This document shows positions 24,877 to 34,339 of a DNA stretch of 64,000 nt, in pieces. The notes under the pieces were generated by a model that saw only the letters and a list, made by a program, of their open reading frames with translations, did not search any database and had not been told where the DNA came from. The position numbers and the translations under genes are program-made. The stretch spans positions 19,045 to 83,044 of the forward strand of contig JBBSEU010000002.1 of assembly GCA_038239365.1 (NCBI GenBank), in the 5' to 3' direction. Within the stretch, counting starts at the first letter, position 1. Every line of letters starts with the position of its first letter. The stretch is from JBBRMW01 sp038239365. GTDB taxonomy: Bacteria; Chloroflexota; Anaerolineae; Aggregatilineales; UBA2796.

Positions 24877-26379
24877 ATGACTCACTTGGTCAGGAAATTT
24901 GACACTAAACGCACTAAAATCGTCTGTACCATCGGCCCGGCCTCCTCTGATGAGGAAACGCTGCGTGCGATGATCCGCGCGGGTATGGACGTTGCCCGTA
25001 TCAACTTCAGTCACGGTGAAGATCAGATTCACATTGATAATATCGAACGCATCCGGCGCATCGCCAAAGAAGAAGAGGCGGTTGTCGCCATTCTGTGCGA
25101 TCTGCAAGGACCGAAAATTCGATTGGGCAAGCTGGCGAATGAACCCGTGATGCTGCAAAAGGGCGATACGCTGACGCTCACCACGCGCGATGTGAACGGC
25201 GCGAATAATGTTTTTCCACTGCCCAATCCGGAATTCGTCAAGGACGTGAAGCCCGGCAACCGCTTGCTGCTCGATGATGGTCAGCTAGAGTTCAAGGTGA
25301 TCACCAAACAGGGCGATGATTTGAACTGTGAAGTGATCGTGGGCGGCCCGCTTAGCTCCCGAAAAGGCGTCAGCGCGCCGGAAAGCCACCTCACTTTTTC
25401 GGCGTTGACCGATAAAGATCGGCATGATACGGAGATTGCCGTCAAGGTCAAGGCCGATTACCTGGCGATGTCGTTTGTTCGCAGCGGTGATGATATGCGC
25501 GAACTGCGCTGGTTGACTCATCATTTGGGCGGCGATATTGCGCTCATCGCCAAGATCGAGAAGCGTGAAGCGATCATCGCCATTGATGATGTGATCGAAG
25601 CCTCGGATGGCGTCATGGTGGCGCGCGGCGATTTGGGTGTCGAGACGCCCGCCGAAGCCGTGCCGATCCATCAGAAAGAAATCATCCGGCGCTGCAATGC
25701 AGTGGGTAAACCTGTGATCACCGCCACACAGATGCTCCAGTCGATGATCACCAATCCGCGCCCGACTCGTGCCGAAGCCAGCGATGTGGCAAACGCCATT
25801 TTCGACGGCACAGACGCGGTCATGCTCTCCGGTGAAACAGCGTCGGGTCAATTTCCAGTGAACGCTGTTGAAACTATGGCAACCATTGCCCATATTGCGG
25901 AAGAACATCTCAATACCGATGGCCGCCGCGATTTCCGCAATATGCCTGTATCGCTCAAAGGCCCCGATCTCATGTCTGACTCGGCCAGTCGCGCGGCCAG
26001 CCAGATCGCGGACGAACTCGGTGCAACTCTGATTATCACCTCTACGCTAACCGGGTACACCGCACGGCGCGTCGCACGTCAGCGCCCAAACACCCGCATC
26101 CTGTGCGTAACGCCAGATGTTCAAACGCATCAACGCATGGCGCTGGTATGGGGCGTGCTGCCGATGGTAGTACCAAACTACAACACGGTTGACGATATGT
26201 TGAATATTGTCGTCACGACAGCTATCAATGCCGGACTCGTAAAGTATGGCGATTTAGCGATCATCATTGCGGGTGTACCTTTTGGCGCGGCGGGCGGTAC
26301 GAACTTCCTCAAGATTCACACCGTTGGGGAATCGGGCGAGGTTTCTGCGCCGCTTGTTATGAATCAGAAAGCGAACTGA
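24877..26379 (+). CDS. pyk: pyruvate kinase
   Basis: 500 residues from ATG 24877, with AAGGGGA five bases before it; the longer frame would start inside the promoter. The chain shows TKIVCTIGPASSDEETLRAM, RINFSHG, ALIAKIEKREAI (catalytic lysine), VARGDLGVE and DAVMLSGETASGQ. The C-terminal allosteric domain starts near residue 370. It makes pyruvate and ATP from phosphoenolpyruvate and ADP. Slightly longer than the common 470-480 residues. Confidence 0.96.
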   Translation: MTHLVRKFDTKRTKIVCTIGPASSDEETLRAMIRAGMDVARINFSHGEDQIHIDNIERIRRIAKEEEAVVAILCDLQGPKIRLGKLANEPVMLQKGDTLTLTTRDVNGANNVFPLPNPEFVKDVKPGNRLLLDDGQLEFKVITKQGDDLNCEVIVGGPLSSRKGVSAPESHLTFSALTDKDRHDTEIAVKVKADYLAMSFVRSGDDMRELRWLTHHLGGDIALIAKIEKREAIIAIDDVIEASDGVMVARGDLGVETPAEAVPIHQKEIIRRCNAVGKPVITATQMLQSMITNPRPTRAEASDVANAIFDGTDAVMLSGETASGQFPVNAVETMATIAHIAEEHLNTDGRRDFRNMPVSLKGPDLMSDSASRAASQIADELGATLIITSTLTGYTARRVARQRPNTRILCVTPDVQTHQRMALVWGVLPMVVPNYNTVDDMLNIVVTTAINAGLVKYGDLAIIIAGVPFGAAGGTNFLKIHTVGESGEVSAPLVMNQKAN

Positions 26380-26392
26380 GGCTGGTTTTTCG

Positions 26393-26432
26393 GCACAGCG
26401 CGATAGGCTGACGTAAGGTTAACGCGCTGTGC
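26393..26432. terminator. inverted repeat after pyk
   Basis: GCACAGCGCG (26393-26402) and CGCGCTGTGC (26423-26432) form a perfect 10-bp stem with a 20-base loop between the convergent pyk and the next minus-strand gene. There is no U run on the plus side, so it is a weak terminator candidate or a bidirectional transcript-end hairpin. Confidence 0.4.
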
Positions 26433-26438
26433 GATGTT

Positions 26439-27164
26439 CTACCGGAACGTTTTCGCCTTTGGAAAGGACATGATCAGTCCTTTGGTATCAATCGCCAGCG
26501 ACCTGAAAATCGCAGCTACCTCAGCCGGAATCGGTACTTTCGAGAACAAAACGACGGCAAATAAATCACCTGATGCTAACATGCCCCCGAAACCTATGAC
26601 CGACTGGATTCCATTCGGGATCACGAATTCTTGCTGGGCCGGAATGAAGGCGCTGCCGCGTGCTTGTGGGACATAAAACACGTTGTAGCGCGTATCGGCC
26701 ATGTTCGAGAGCAAGGACGAATCAGGGTTGATGACGCTGCCGATTTCCAGGCCAAGTTGCGTGATCAGTTGAGCGATCATCGGCGACTGCTGCACAATGG
26801 CTGCACTCGGCAGCGGAATCAGTTTGTGATTGAGAGAGGTTGCTCTGGAATTCCACTCTGGTTTATCGCCTGCTGTCGCCAGAAGCACTAAATGTTTCAT
26901 CATTGGCACTGCCGCCATGCCATCCAACAGAGCATCGGCGGTTGCCTGCAACGAGGGGTCTAAATCCTGATGGGCATGTGTCTTATAAAACCGAACCAGG
27001 GCACATGCTTTTTCACCGGTTTGTCCATCGATCAGATAATCATAGAAATATTGAACTATCTTTTGGGCAGCTTCTTCCATGCTTTGTGTACCCGCCGTCG
27101 ATCTTTTCAACGCGGTAATGCTGGCAACCATTTGCCCCAGCCCAAAATTTGCAAGATCATACAT
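26439..27164 (-). CDS. stand-alone sensor-like domain protein
   Basis: 241 residues, no membrane segment. The C-terminal half (RYNVFYVPQARGSAFIPAQ, then FVIPNGIQSVIGFGGML and FAVVLFSKVPIP) resembles the N-terminal sensory module that precedes PAS or histidine-kinase domains in some Chloroflexota and Deltaproteobacteria; I base that on recalled patterns only. Here no output domain follows. Possible partner proteins are the receivers 4-7 kb away on the same strand. Ligand unknown. Confidence 0.5.
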   Translation of the reverse strand: MYDLANFGLGQMVASITALKRSTAGTQSMEEAAQKIVQYFYDYLIDGQTGEKACALVRFYKTHAHQDLDPSLQATADALLDGMAAVPMMKHLVLLATAGDKPEWNSRATSLNHKLIPLPSAAIVQQSPMIAQLITQLGLEIGSVINPDSSLLSNMADTRYNVFYVPQARGSAFIPAQQEFVIPNGIQSVIGFGGMLASGDLFAVVLFSKVPIPAEVAAIFRSLAIDTKGLIMSFPKAKTFR

Positions 27165-27276
27165 CAGCTATGTTTTCCATTCCGCCAATCAAATCGCTGG
27201 CTGAAGTGAAATATGCAATAACTGAGCCGTAATTTACGATGACAGGCCGGGGTCGATTCCGGCCTGTTGGCTGATG

Positions 27277-28674
27277 CTACAGGTTGATCATTTCGCCTTC
27301 GAGACCTTCGGCAGCTTCCATCAGGGCTTCGCTCAGTGTTGGGTGAGCATGAACGTTGCGCGCGATCTCCTCTGGGGTCAGTTCCCACATGCGTGCCAAT
27401 GTCAGTTCGGGCAGCAGTTCGGTCACTTCCGGCCCGATCAGATGTGCGCCGAGCAGTTCACCGTACTTGGCATCACTGATCAACTTGACGAATCCGGCGT
27501 AATCGCCCAGACCAAGCGCCTTACCGTTCGCCTGGAAGGGGAAACGCGCGACTTTAACATCGTAGCCTTTTTCGCGGGCTTCTTTCTCGGTGTAGCCGAA
27601 GCTGGCAACTTGTGGCTGACAGTAGGTGCAGCGCGGCATCATCTTGTAGTCGAGCGTGATCGTCTTTGCCCCGGCAATGTTTTCTGCGGCGATAATACCC
27701 ATCGCACTGGCGACATGTGCCAGCAGCATTTGCCCGGTGCAATCGCCAATCGCGTAAATGCCAGGGACGTTCGTTTGCATCTTTTCGTCAATGGCGATGT
27801 AGCCGTTCTTGGCAAGCTGGACGCCCGTTTTTTCGAGGCCAAAGCCCTCACTGCGCGCTGCCCAGCCAATAGCGATGACCACCTGTTCGGCTTCTAACAC
27901 CTGCTGCTGACCATCACGACTCACAGTTACCCGAACGCCATCCGCATTTTCTTCGACTTTTTCAACTTTCGTGTTGGTGTGAACCTTAACGCCCGATTTG
28001 ACATACTGTTTTTCGAGTTCCTTGCTAACGTCTTCATCCTCGTTCGGCAGGATATTTGGCAAAAACTCGACAATCGTCACATCGACGCCGTAGCTGTTCA
28101 TCACGTAACCGAACTCGATCCCGATCACGCCGCCGCCCACAAAGATGATGCTCTTGGGCAGTTTGTTGTCCATGATCGTTTCCAGGTAGGTTCGCACGCG
28201 CTCCGATACCTTGAGGCCGGGCAGCATCCGAACCTGCGCGCCTGTTGCCAGGATCACGTTTTTGGCGTTGAGTGTTTCGTTTCCGCCGTTGTTGAGCGCC
28301 ACGTCAATCGTTTTGGGCGCGCTGAAGGATGCCCAACCGTCGTAGGTATCGATCTTATTCTTACGCATCAGCGAACTGACGCCGCGTACCAGACGGCCAC
28401 TCACATCACGACTGCGCTTGAACGCGACTTCATAATCCAGTTCTACCGTGCCGAAAGTAAAACCGAAATCTTTGGCGCGATGCGTGACGATATGTGCCAG
28501 TTCCGCGTTACGCAGCAGCGCCTTTGAGGGGATGCAGCCGACGTTCAGGCATACACCACCCCAATACTTCTTTTCGACAATGGCCGTTTTCAGGCCGAGT
28601 TGTGCCGCACGGATGGCGGCCACATAGCCGCCCGGCCCCGCGCCAACCACAACCACATCGTAATCTTTTGCCAT
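27277..28674 (-). CDS. lpdA: dihydrolipoyl dehydrogenase
   Basis: 465 residues from the ATG at 28674; seven further codons upstream are not needed. FAD-binding GAGPGG at 11-16, redox disulfide C42 and C47 (GGVCLNVGC), NAD-binding GGGVIGIEFG near 180, and the C-terminal active-site base in HAHPTLSEA. It reoxidises lipoamide of pyruvate or 2-oxoacid dehydrogenases or the glycine cleavage system. No E1/E2 or H-protein gene is nearby, so the complex it serves is encoded elsewhere. Confidence 0.93.
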   Translation of the reverse strand: MAKDYDVVVVGAGPGGYVAAIRAAQLGLKTAIVEKKYWGGVCLNVGCIPSKALLRNAELAHIVTHRAKDFGFTFGTVELDYEVAFKRSRDVSGRLVRGVSSLMRKNKIDTYDGWASFSAPKTIDVALNNGGNETLNAKNVILATGAQVRMLPGLKVSERVRTYLETIMDNKLPKSIIFVGGGVIGIEFGYVMNSYGVDVTIVEFLPNILPNEDEDVSKELEKQYVKSGVKVHTNTKVEKVEENADGVRVTVSRDGQQQVLEAEQVVIAIGWAARSEGFGLEKTGVQLAKNGYIAIDEKMQTNVPGIYAIGDCTGQMLLAHVASAMGIIAAENIAGAKTITLDYKMMPRCTYCQPQVASFGYTEKEAREKGYDVKVARFPFQANGKALGLGDYAGFVKLISDAKYGELLGAHLIGPEVTELLPELTLARMWELTPEEIARNVHAHPTLSEALMEAAEGLEGEMINL

Positions 28675-28775
28675 GAGAGAACCCCTGTTTGTCACAATGA
28701 CTGATCATTAGAGTGCTTAATCTGGCAAGATTTTACCGCAGTTGGTCGGCTCAGGGCGCGGGCAAAGTTACTACC

Positions 28776-30359
28776 TTACTGCTTGAACGAAATGTCCGCG
28801 AAGTTGATCGCCAGCGTTGCATCCAGATATGCACCTGTCAGTGTCGATTTGATCAACGCCGATTGTGAACGGAAATAGATCGGAATGTTGATCGCGTTAT
28901 CGGTTGCAATGCGCTGTGCTTTGCGATAAACGTTGTCACGTTCAGCACCGGGCAGCATGGCCGATCCCTGTGTCAGAAGCGCCTTCACATCTGCCACACC
29001 CGGATATTCGCCATAGCCGCAGGTACTACGCATGGCGCTGCTATCAAGCAGCAGCGTGGTGAAGTCTTCCGGGTCAGCATAATCGCCTGTCCATGTGCTG
29101 ACGAACATCTGACCCTGGCAAACCTTGCGGTTGGTATCGAATGTCTTCTTATCCATGCTGTTGATCGTCAGTTCAACGCCAATGTCTGCCCACTGCGCCT
29201 GTATCACGCCCATCACGCGCTTATCGGTTTCATCGGTTGCCAGGCTGATTTCCAGCTTGAGGCCGTTCGCATAACCGGCCTTTGCCAGCAGTTGCTTGGC
29301 CGCATCCTGATCGTATTTGAAGGGCAGGTCTTTTTCATAGGCCGAGAGCAGCGGCGGGATCACGCCCTGTGCTTCACTACCTTGACCCTTAAGGACGCTT
29401 TTCAGGAGACCCTGCCGATCAATAGCGATATTCAAAGCACGCCGTACCTCGAACTTGCTGAGCGCCGGATCGTGCAGGTTGAGTACCAGGTACGTCACGG
29501 CCAGCGGCAGGATTTCCTGCAATTGCGGTGACAACGTTGCGTCGCTTTGCAGCCGCTGTAGTTGGAAGGCGGGCACCAGCGTAATATCGATTTTGCCCGC
29601 TTTGAAATCGTTGACCTGTTGAAGCGAATCGGGGATGACGCGCAGCACCACATACTTGATGTTGGGCGCTTTGCCCCAGTAGTCGGTGTTCGCTTCCAAA
29701 TTGATCTGTGACTTGTGAACCCATTGCACGAACTTGTAAGGACCAGTACCCACCGGATTTTCGCCAAAATTGGCTTTTTCGGCGGCTTCCTGCGGAATGA
29801 TAAAAGCGCCTGGCAACGTGAGTTGATTCAGGAACGATGCGACAGGCTGACTGAGCGTGATCACAAATGTTTGATCATCGACAACTTTCAAGCCTTCGAC
29901 TTCTTTGGCGGTGCCTTTTACGACAGCATCAACGCCTTTGACGCTGTCCAGCACGAAGCGCGTGTACGATTTACCCGTCTGTGGGTTCGCCAGTCGTTCA
30001 AGGCTGTACTTCACGTCTTTGGCTGTGAGGGTGCGCCCATTATGGAACTTTACGCCCGCCCGCAAATGAAACGTGTAGACCAGCCCATCGGCGGAAATAT
30101 CCCACTTTTCGGCAAGGCCGGGAGTCGGTTGGAGCGTCTTTGGATTGTAGTTGACTAATCCTTCGTAAACATTGCGTAAAACCAGGAAATCATTGATCGT
30201 ATCGGCAATGTGCGGATCGAGAGAACCCGGCTCACCTTCGGCAAAAGCCATTGTAACCGTTTCAGTGCCAGCCTGAGACTTTGCCGCCACCAATGACAGC
30301 GGCATGGAGAGTGGAACAACCAACAGACATAACGCGGCGAACAGAAATAGACGCTTCAT
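28776..30359 (-). CDS. extracellular solute-binding protein, peptide/nickel ABC transporter (SBP family 5)
   Basis: 527 residues. N-terminal signal peptide of about 30 residues (KRLFLFAALCLLVVP...) ends SLVAA with no lipobox cysteine, so signal peptidase I type. The body has the family-5 pattern GEPGSLDPHIADTINDFLVLRNVYEGLV, LAEKWDISADGLVYTFHLR and VGTGPYKFVQW. It captures oligopeptides or similar ligands outside the cell. No permease or ATPase gene adjoins; a decayed permease tail of the same transporter class lies at 61.3 kb. Ligand unknown. Confidence 0.88.
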   Translation of the reverse strand: MKRLFLFAALCLLVVPLSMPLSLVAAKSQAGTETVTMAFAEGEPGSLDPHIADTINDFLVLRNVYEGLVNYNPKTLQPTPGLAEKWDISADGLVYTFHLRAGVKFHNGRTLTAKDVKYSLERLANPQTGKSYTRFVLDSVKGVDAVVKGTAKEVEGLKVVDDQTFVITLSQPVASFLNQLTLPGAFIIPQEAAEKANFGENPVGTGPYKFVQWVHKSQINLEANTDYWGKAPNIKYVVLRVIPDSLQQVNDFKAGKIDITLVPAFQLQRLQSDATLSPQLQEILPLAVTYLVLNLHDPALSKFEVRRALNIAIDRQGLLKSVLKGQGSEAQGVIPPLLSAYEKDLPFKYDQDAAKQLLAKAGYANGLKLEISLATDETDKRVMGVIQAQWADIGVELTINSMDKKTFDTNRKVCQGQMFVSTWTGDYADPEDFTTLLLDSSAMRSTCGYGEYPGVADVKALLTQGSAMLPGAERDNVYRKAQRIATDNAINIPIYFRSQSALIKSTLTGAYLDATLAINFADISFKQ

Positions 30360-30368
30360 AGACTCACC

Positions 30369-30725
30369 TCACTGCATGACTTGCGAAAAAACATTGTCGA
30401 GATCATCTGCGGTGAACGGTTTAGTGACGACATGTTGGCAGCCCAACCGCCGATAGTGTTGCAGCTCAGAAGGCAGGGCGCGTGCTGTCAATAAAACGAT
30501 ATGGTCTGCCAGATTTTGAGAGGAGGCCATTTCGATGATAGGGTAGGATGCTTCGCCATCGATCATTACATCTACTAAAAACACGTCCGGGCGTGTTTCA
30601 GAAAGCGAATATTGAGCAGCTTCCAACGTTTTGGCGCTCACAAATTCGCTGTCCGGGATTGTGCTTACATAGCGACGAATGAAGTCAATGTCATAATCCG
30701 AGTCTTCGAGATAGAGGATACGCAT
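30369..30725 (-). CDS. single-domain response regulator
   Basis: 118 residues, receiver only. Acidic residues E7-D8, phosphoacceptor D52 (VFLVDVMIDGE), threonine in LLTARA and lysine in VVTKPFT are present, so it can be phosphorylated. Without an output domain it acts by protein contact or as a phosphorelay intermediate. It is 33 bases after the large sensor kinase, its probable donor. Confidence 0.88.
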   Translation of the reverse strand: MRILYLEDSDYDIDFIRRYVSTIPDSEFVSAKTLEAAQYSLSETRPDVFLVDVMIDGEASYPIIEMASSQNLADHIVLLTARALPSELQHYRRLGCQHVVTKPFTADDLDNVFSQVMQ

Positions 30726-30758
30726 GAGAATTCCTATGTAATGAGAATAGATAAACTA

Positions 30759-33677
30759 TCAGGCGACCAATACGGCCTGTACCTGTTCCAGAATGGCGTT
30801 GTTCAATGCTTCGGGTGTTAGTGAAGCATCCGGGATGATCACCACTGCACTGGACACTAGCGTTTTGTCGGCGCGCAGTCGTTCCGGTAACGCCTTCATA
30901 TCGGCGCTGTCAGCGTCGTGCAGGTGAATAACGATGGCATCCGGCATGAGCAGCGTCGCAATATTGACGGCACGTTCGGCGCTATCGGCAGACAGGACGC
31001 TGTACTCAATTTGGTTAAGCGCATTTTCCAGAATCGCGCGACTCTCTGAACTGGTATCGACGATCAGGATTTGTTTCAGGATTTCGGGTTCATCATCGTC
31101 ACCGTTAAGGAAGATATGCGCGCGCGATGTACCCACCGTTGCCGATAGGGGCGACACGGCGACAGACGTTGAAGCGGGTTTGATTCCTGCCGGGGCTAGT
31201 GGAATCGTGAAATAGAAGGTCGATCCCTGGCCGACTTCACTGCTGAACCACAGATCGCCGCCGTGCATTTTGGCAAGCTGTTTGGAGATGCTCAAGCCTA
31301 GCCCGGTGCCGCCGAACTTCCGCGCAACGCTGGCTGAACCTTGCTTGAAACGCTCAAAGATATACGGCTGGCTCTCAGTGGGGATGCCGCTGCCTGTATC
31401 GGAAACTGAAAACAACAGGTTATCATCTTGCGGAACCGCGTTGATCGTGATGAAGCCCTGAGTGGTGAACTTAGCCGCATTCGAGAGTAAATTGAGCAGG
31501 ATTTGCCGGATACGTAGTTCGTCGCCCACACATAGTGGCAATGTGGATGGGTAGTCGGCACGGACTTGCACGCCCGCCTTGACCAGACCCAGGGCTGTCG
31601 AACGCACCCCTTCCAGGATTGGCAGCACATCCGTCGCTTTGACTTCAAGATCGATCTTGCCCGCCTCGATTTTGCTCAGGTCAAGAATGTCATTGATCAG
31701 ACCAAGCAGATGTTGTCCACTGGTTTTGATGCTGTCAATCGCCGATGCGTAAGCGTCTGGCAGCGCCACATTATCATACATGGCCGGGCGCGTCAGGATG
31801 CTATGGCTGTAGCCGATGATCACGTTCAGCGGGGTACGCAGTTCGTGGCTCATTGTTGAGAGGAAATCGCTTTTTTGACGGTTGGCTTCATCAGCGTTTT
31901 GGCGTGCTTGCTGTGCGCCCTCGAATAGACGGGTGTTGTTGACGGCAATCGCAAGCTGGTTGGCGATCATCTGGAACGTGTTTTCGTCCTCAGCGTCAAA
32001 AGCGTTTTGTTCAATGCTCTGAATATCCAATACGCCGATGGTGGTCTCACCAATTTTCAATGGAACGGCCATTTCCGAACGAGTGAGCGGCAGGTACGGG
32101 TTGAAGCGATGCGCCGTACCAGAATGTGTTGTATCCAGCGTGGCGACGATTCGACTCTTTGCCATTGCCTGACCGACAATCGACGCCGAACCAATTTTCA
32201 ATTTGTGATCTTCGGCCAACATTTGCTCCGCGGACTCACCCGTGCCGATAACCAGCACCGCGTACTCGTTGGCCTCGTCAGCCAGGAAAATTTGAACGTG
32301 ATACAGGCCAAATCGGTCACGAACGGCGTTGACGGTGCGCTGCAACAGGTCATTCAGGCTGGTTAGCTGCGTTGTATCGCGGCTGATCTCGGCGGCAATT
32401 TCGATGTTGCGGGTTCGCTCCCGGACGCGCGACTCCAGCGTGCGGATCAATTCGGAGAGGCGGGTACTCATTGTGTTGAGCGCCAGCGCCACCATGCCGA
32501 CTTCGTCTTCGCTGTGAACCCTCGTTTTGGCTTCAAGATCGCCTGCCGAAATGCGGTCAGCGGTCTGGCTGACGGCGACGAGCGGCTGAATGACCGATTG
32601 ACTGACCAGCCCGATTCCGCCGATAGCCACCAGAAAGACGATGCCCAGTGTGATAAACAGCGTCGCTTCAAGGTCGCGCGCGCCGCTGTACACCGTGTTC
32701 AAATCATCATCAACGATCAGCAGCCATTGATTCTGGGGCACGCGACTCGATTTGTTGAGAGCTAACGCGCTATAGACCCGATCATTGATGGCTTGCAAGG
32801 TTTGAGCCGTGCCGTCCAGCGTTTTGACAGGCAGTGCCGCTGTTAGTGCCGAAGTGTCCGCATCACCCATTACCGAAACCTGATCAGGCGCGCTCGGATT
32901 ACTGACCGCGATGATCCGCCCGGTCTGGTCAACAAGGATGGATCGGGAACTGGTTGTTTTGCTGGATTGAGCAAAGGCTTGAACCAGAAAACCGCGCGCC
33001 CGTAAACTGATGATCATCACACCCGTTTGCTTCGACTGTGCAAAGATCGGCGCGGCCAGTTCGATCAGCGGTTCGGCGGCCAGACCAGAACTCTTATCCG
33101 GGCTGCTCAGTCGCACGGGCAGCAGCAGTGAGCCATTTGCGGGCAATTTGTTCAAGTCGACTGAATAGCCCGCTATATCTTCAGTGACAAGCGCGCTGAT
33201 GGGAACCAATTGACCGCTGACGGCGCCCCCAATCTGGCGGGCAGTCGCGCGGACAAGCTGCTTGCCGTCCAGCGTCAGATAACGTATATCCGCGTAAGGT
33301 AGTTTGTCTTCGGTGATCTTCCCGGCAAAGACGGACGCCAGCCCCGATTGAGCCGCCACCAATTCGCCTTTGTCGCCGCTGCTTTGTGCGCTCTGGACGC
33401 TCTCCATTTCCGAACTGGCCGCAAGTCCCTGCAAATCGGTTTGCCCGTCAGCTAAAAATTGCGTGATCGGGATTTGCAATTCGCTAAGTCGTTTTGCGAA
33501 ATCGCTGTGGACATTGCTTTCCACCAGCGTATTGATCGGCTGTGGCACGCGAATAACCAGTACCGTGAAGGCGATGATGTTGGCGATAATGACCGGGAGC
33601 AGCAGTTTGATCCGGATCGACAGCTTCCGCCAAAGATGCGGCATTTTATTGGATGTAACCGTTACTGCTTGAGTCAT
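30759..33677 (-). CDS. hybrid sensor histidine kinase (extracellular sensor, HAMP, GAF, HisKA, HATPase, degenerate REC)
   Basis: 972 residues. Membrane segment about 22-44, an extracellular region of about 290 residues, second segment about 345-367, HAMP (SQTADRISAGDLEAKTRVHS), coiled coil, GAF about 445-590, then HisKA with the phosphorylated histidine in STMSHELRTPLN near residue 610, and the ATPase with N, G1 and G2 boxes (NLLSNAAKFT, DTGSGIP, GGTGLGLSI). The last 120 residues look like a receiver, but the phosphoacceptor position reads IVIHLHDAD and the acidic pair reads VDTSSES, so phosphotransfer there is doubtful. Flanked by two intact CheY-like receivers. Confidence 0.9.
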   Translation of the reverse strand: MTQAVTVTSNKMPHLWRKLSIRIKLLLPVIIANIIAFTVLVIRVPQPINTLVESNVHSDFAKRLSELQIPITQFLADGQTDLQGLAASSEMESVQSAQSSGDKGELVAAQSGLASVFAGKITEDKLPYADIRYLTLDGKQLVRATARQIGGAVSGQLVPISALVTEDIAGYSVDLNKLPANGSLLLPVRLSSPDKSSGLAAEPLIELAAPIFAQSKQTGVMIISLRARGFLVQAFAQSSKTTSSRSILVDQTGRIIAVSNPSAPDQVSVMGDADTSALTAALPVKTLDGTAQTLQAINDRVYSALALNKSSRVPQNQWLLIVDDDLNTVYSGARDLEATLFITLGIVFLVAIGGIGLVSQSVIQPLVAVSQTADRISAGDLEAKTRVHSEDEVGMVALALNTMSTRLSELIRTLESRVRERTRNIEIAAEISRDTTQLTSLNDLLQRTVNAVRDRFGLYHVQIFLADEANEYAVLVIGTGESAEQMLAEDHKLKIGSASIVGQAMAKSRIVATLDTTHSGTAHRFNPYLPLTRSEMAVPLKIGETTIGVLDIQSIEQNAFDAEDENTFQMIANQLAIAVNNTRLFEGAQQARQNADEANRQKSDFLSTMSHELRTPLNVIIGYSHSILTRPAMYDNVALPDAYASAIDSIKTSGQHLLGLINDILDLSKIEAGKIDLEVKATDVLPILEGVRSTALGLVKAGVQVRADYPSTLPLCVGDELRIRQILLNLLSNAAKFTTQGFITINAVPQDDNLLFSVSDTGSGIPTESQPYIFERFKQGSASVARKFGGTGLGLSISKQLAKMHGGDLWFSSEVGQGSTFYFTIPLAPAGIKPASTSVAVSPLSATVGTSRAHIFLNGDDDEPEILKQILIVDTSSESRAILENALNQIEYSVLSADSAERAVNIATLLMPDAIVIHLHDADSADMKALPERLRADKTLVSSAVVIIPDASLTPEALNNAILEQVQAVLVA

Positions 33678-33693
33678 AACAACTTCCTACACA

Positions 33694-34059
33694 CTAGGTT
33701 GCCACCGAATTCAGGAGCATCCCAAGCGTATTCAGCAGATCATCATCAGTGAACGGTTTGGGAATAAAGGCGTTAAAGCCAAACCGTTTGGCTTTGGCGC
33801 GCGAAACCCGGTCTGCATGAGCTGTCAGGGCGATAATTGGTGTTGTGGAAAGGTATTTACGAAGTGCCAGGCCAACCTGCGCGCCATCCAGATCGGGAAG
33901 ATCGAAATCAAGCAGAATGGCATCAAAGCCACCAGTACGGGCAGTGCCCATGCCTTCCAACGCCGTTGCTTTATGGATAACGTCATATCCACCCGTTTGC
34001 AGAATACGAACAATCAGCTTGGCGTTTTCCAGATTATCTTCAACCAACAAGAGCTTCAT
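33694..34059 (-). CDS. single-domain response regulator
   Basis: 121 residues with E7-D8, phosphoacceptor D51 (ILLDFDLPDLDG), LTAHA and IPKPFT, all intact. It is 16 bases upstream of the sensor kinase gene on the same strand, so it is the first gene of a receiver-kinase-receiver operon. The 280 bases before it (34060-34339) hold the start regions of this operon and of the divergent SGNH gene; I see no further gene there. Confidence 0.88.
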   Translation of the reverse strand: MKLLLVEDNLENAKLIVRILQTGGYDVIHKATALEGMGTARTGGFDAILLDFDLPDLDGAQVGLALRKYLSTTPIIALTAHADRVSRAKAKRFGFNAFIPKPFTDDDLLNTLGMLLNSVAT

Positions 34060-34339
34060 CCGAGTGACTTGCCTTTCTCAGAATTGACACACGCGAACAA
34101 CCCAACTGCCATCAAAGGCACTAGGGGTTACAGAGCAATTTGCAGGATGTGGTTTTCAGTGTGGGATTGCGGAGCGTTCTGTCTTCACAAGGAGTAGTAT
34201 AAACTGTATAAAGACGAGTCCGTTGTTCAGGCGTGTCACAACTCAATCGCAAACCTTTCACAACGGAATAATAATTGTTGGTATTTCATCAAAACCCATA
34301 ACAGAATCGAAATTGCAACGGTGGTTATAATCATCCGTT

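Noticed and set aside
34326..34331. TATAAT as promoter of the SGNH gene
   Set aside because: Only nine bases before the ATG and with no -35 at a proper distance; could serve a leaderless transcript but is too weak to list as a feature.
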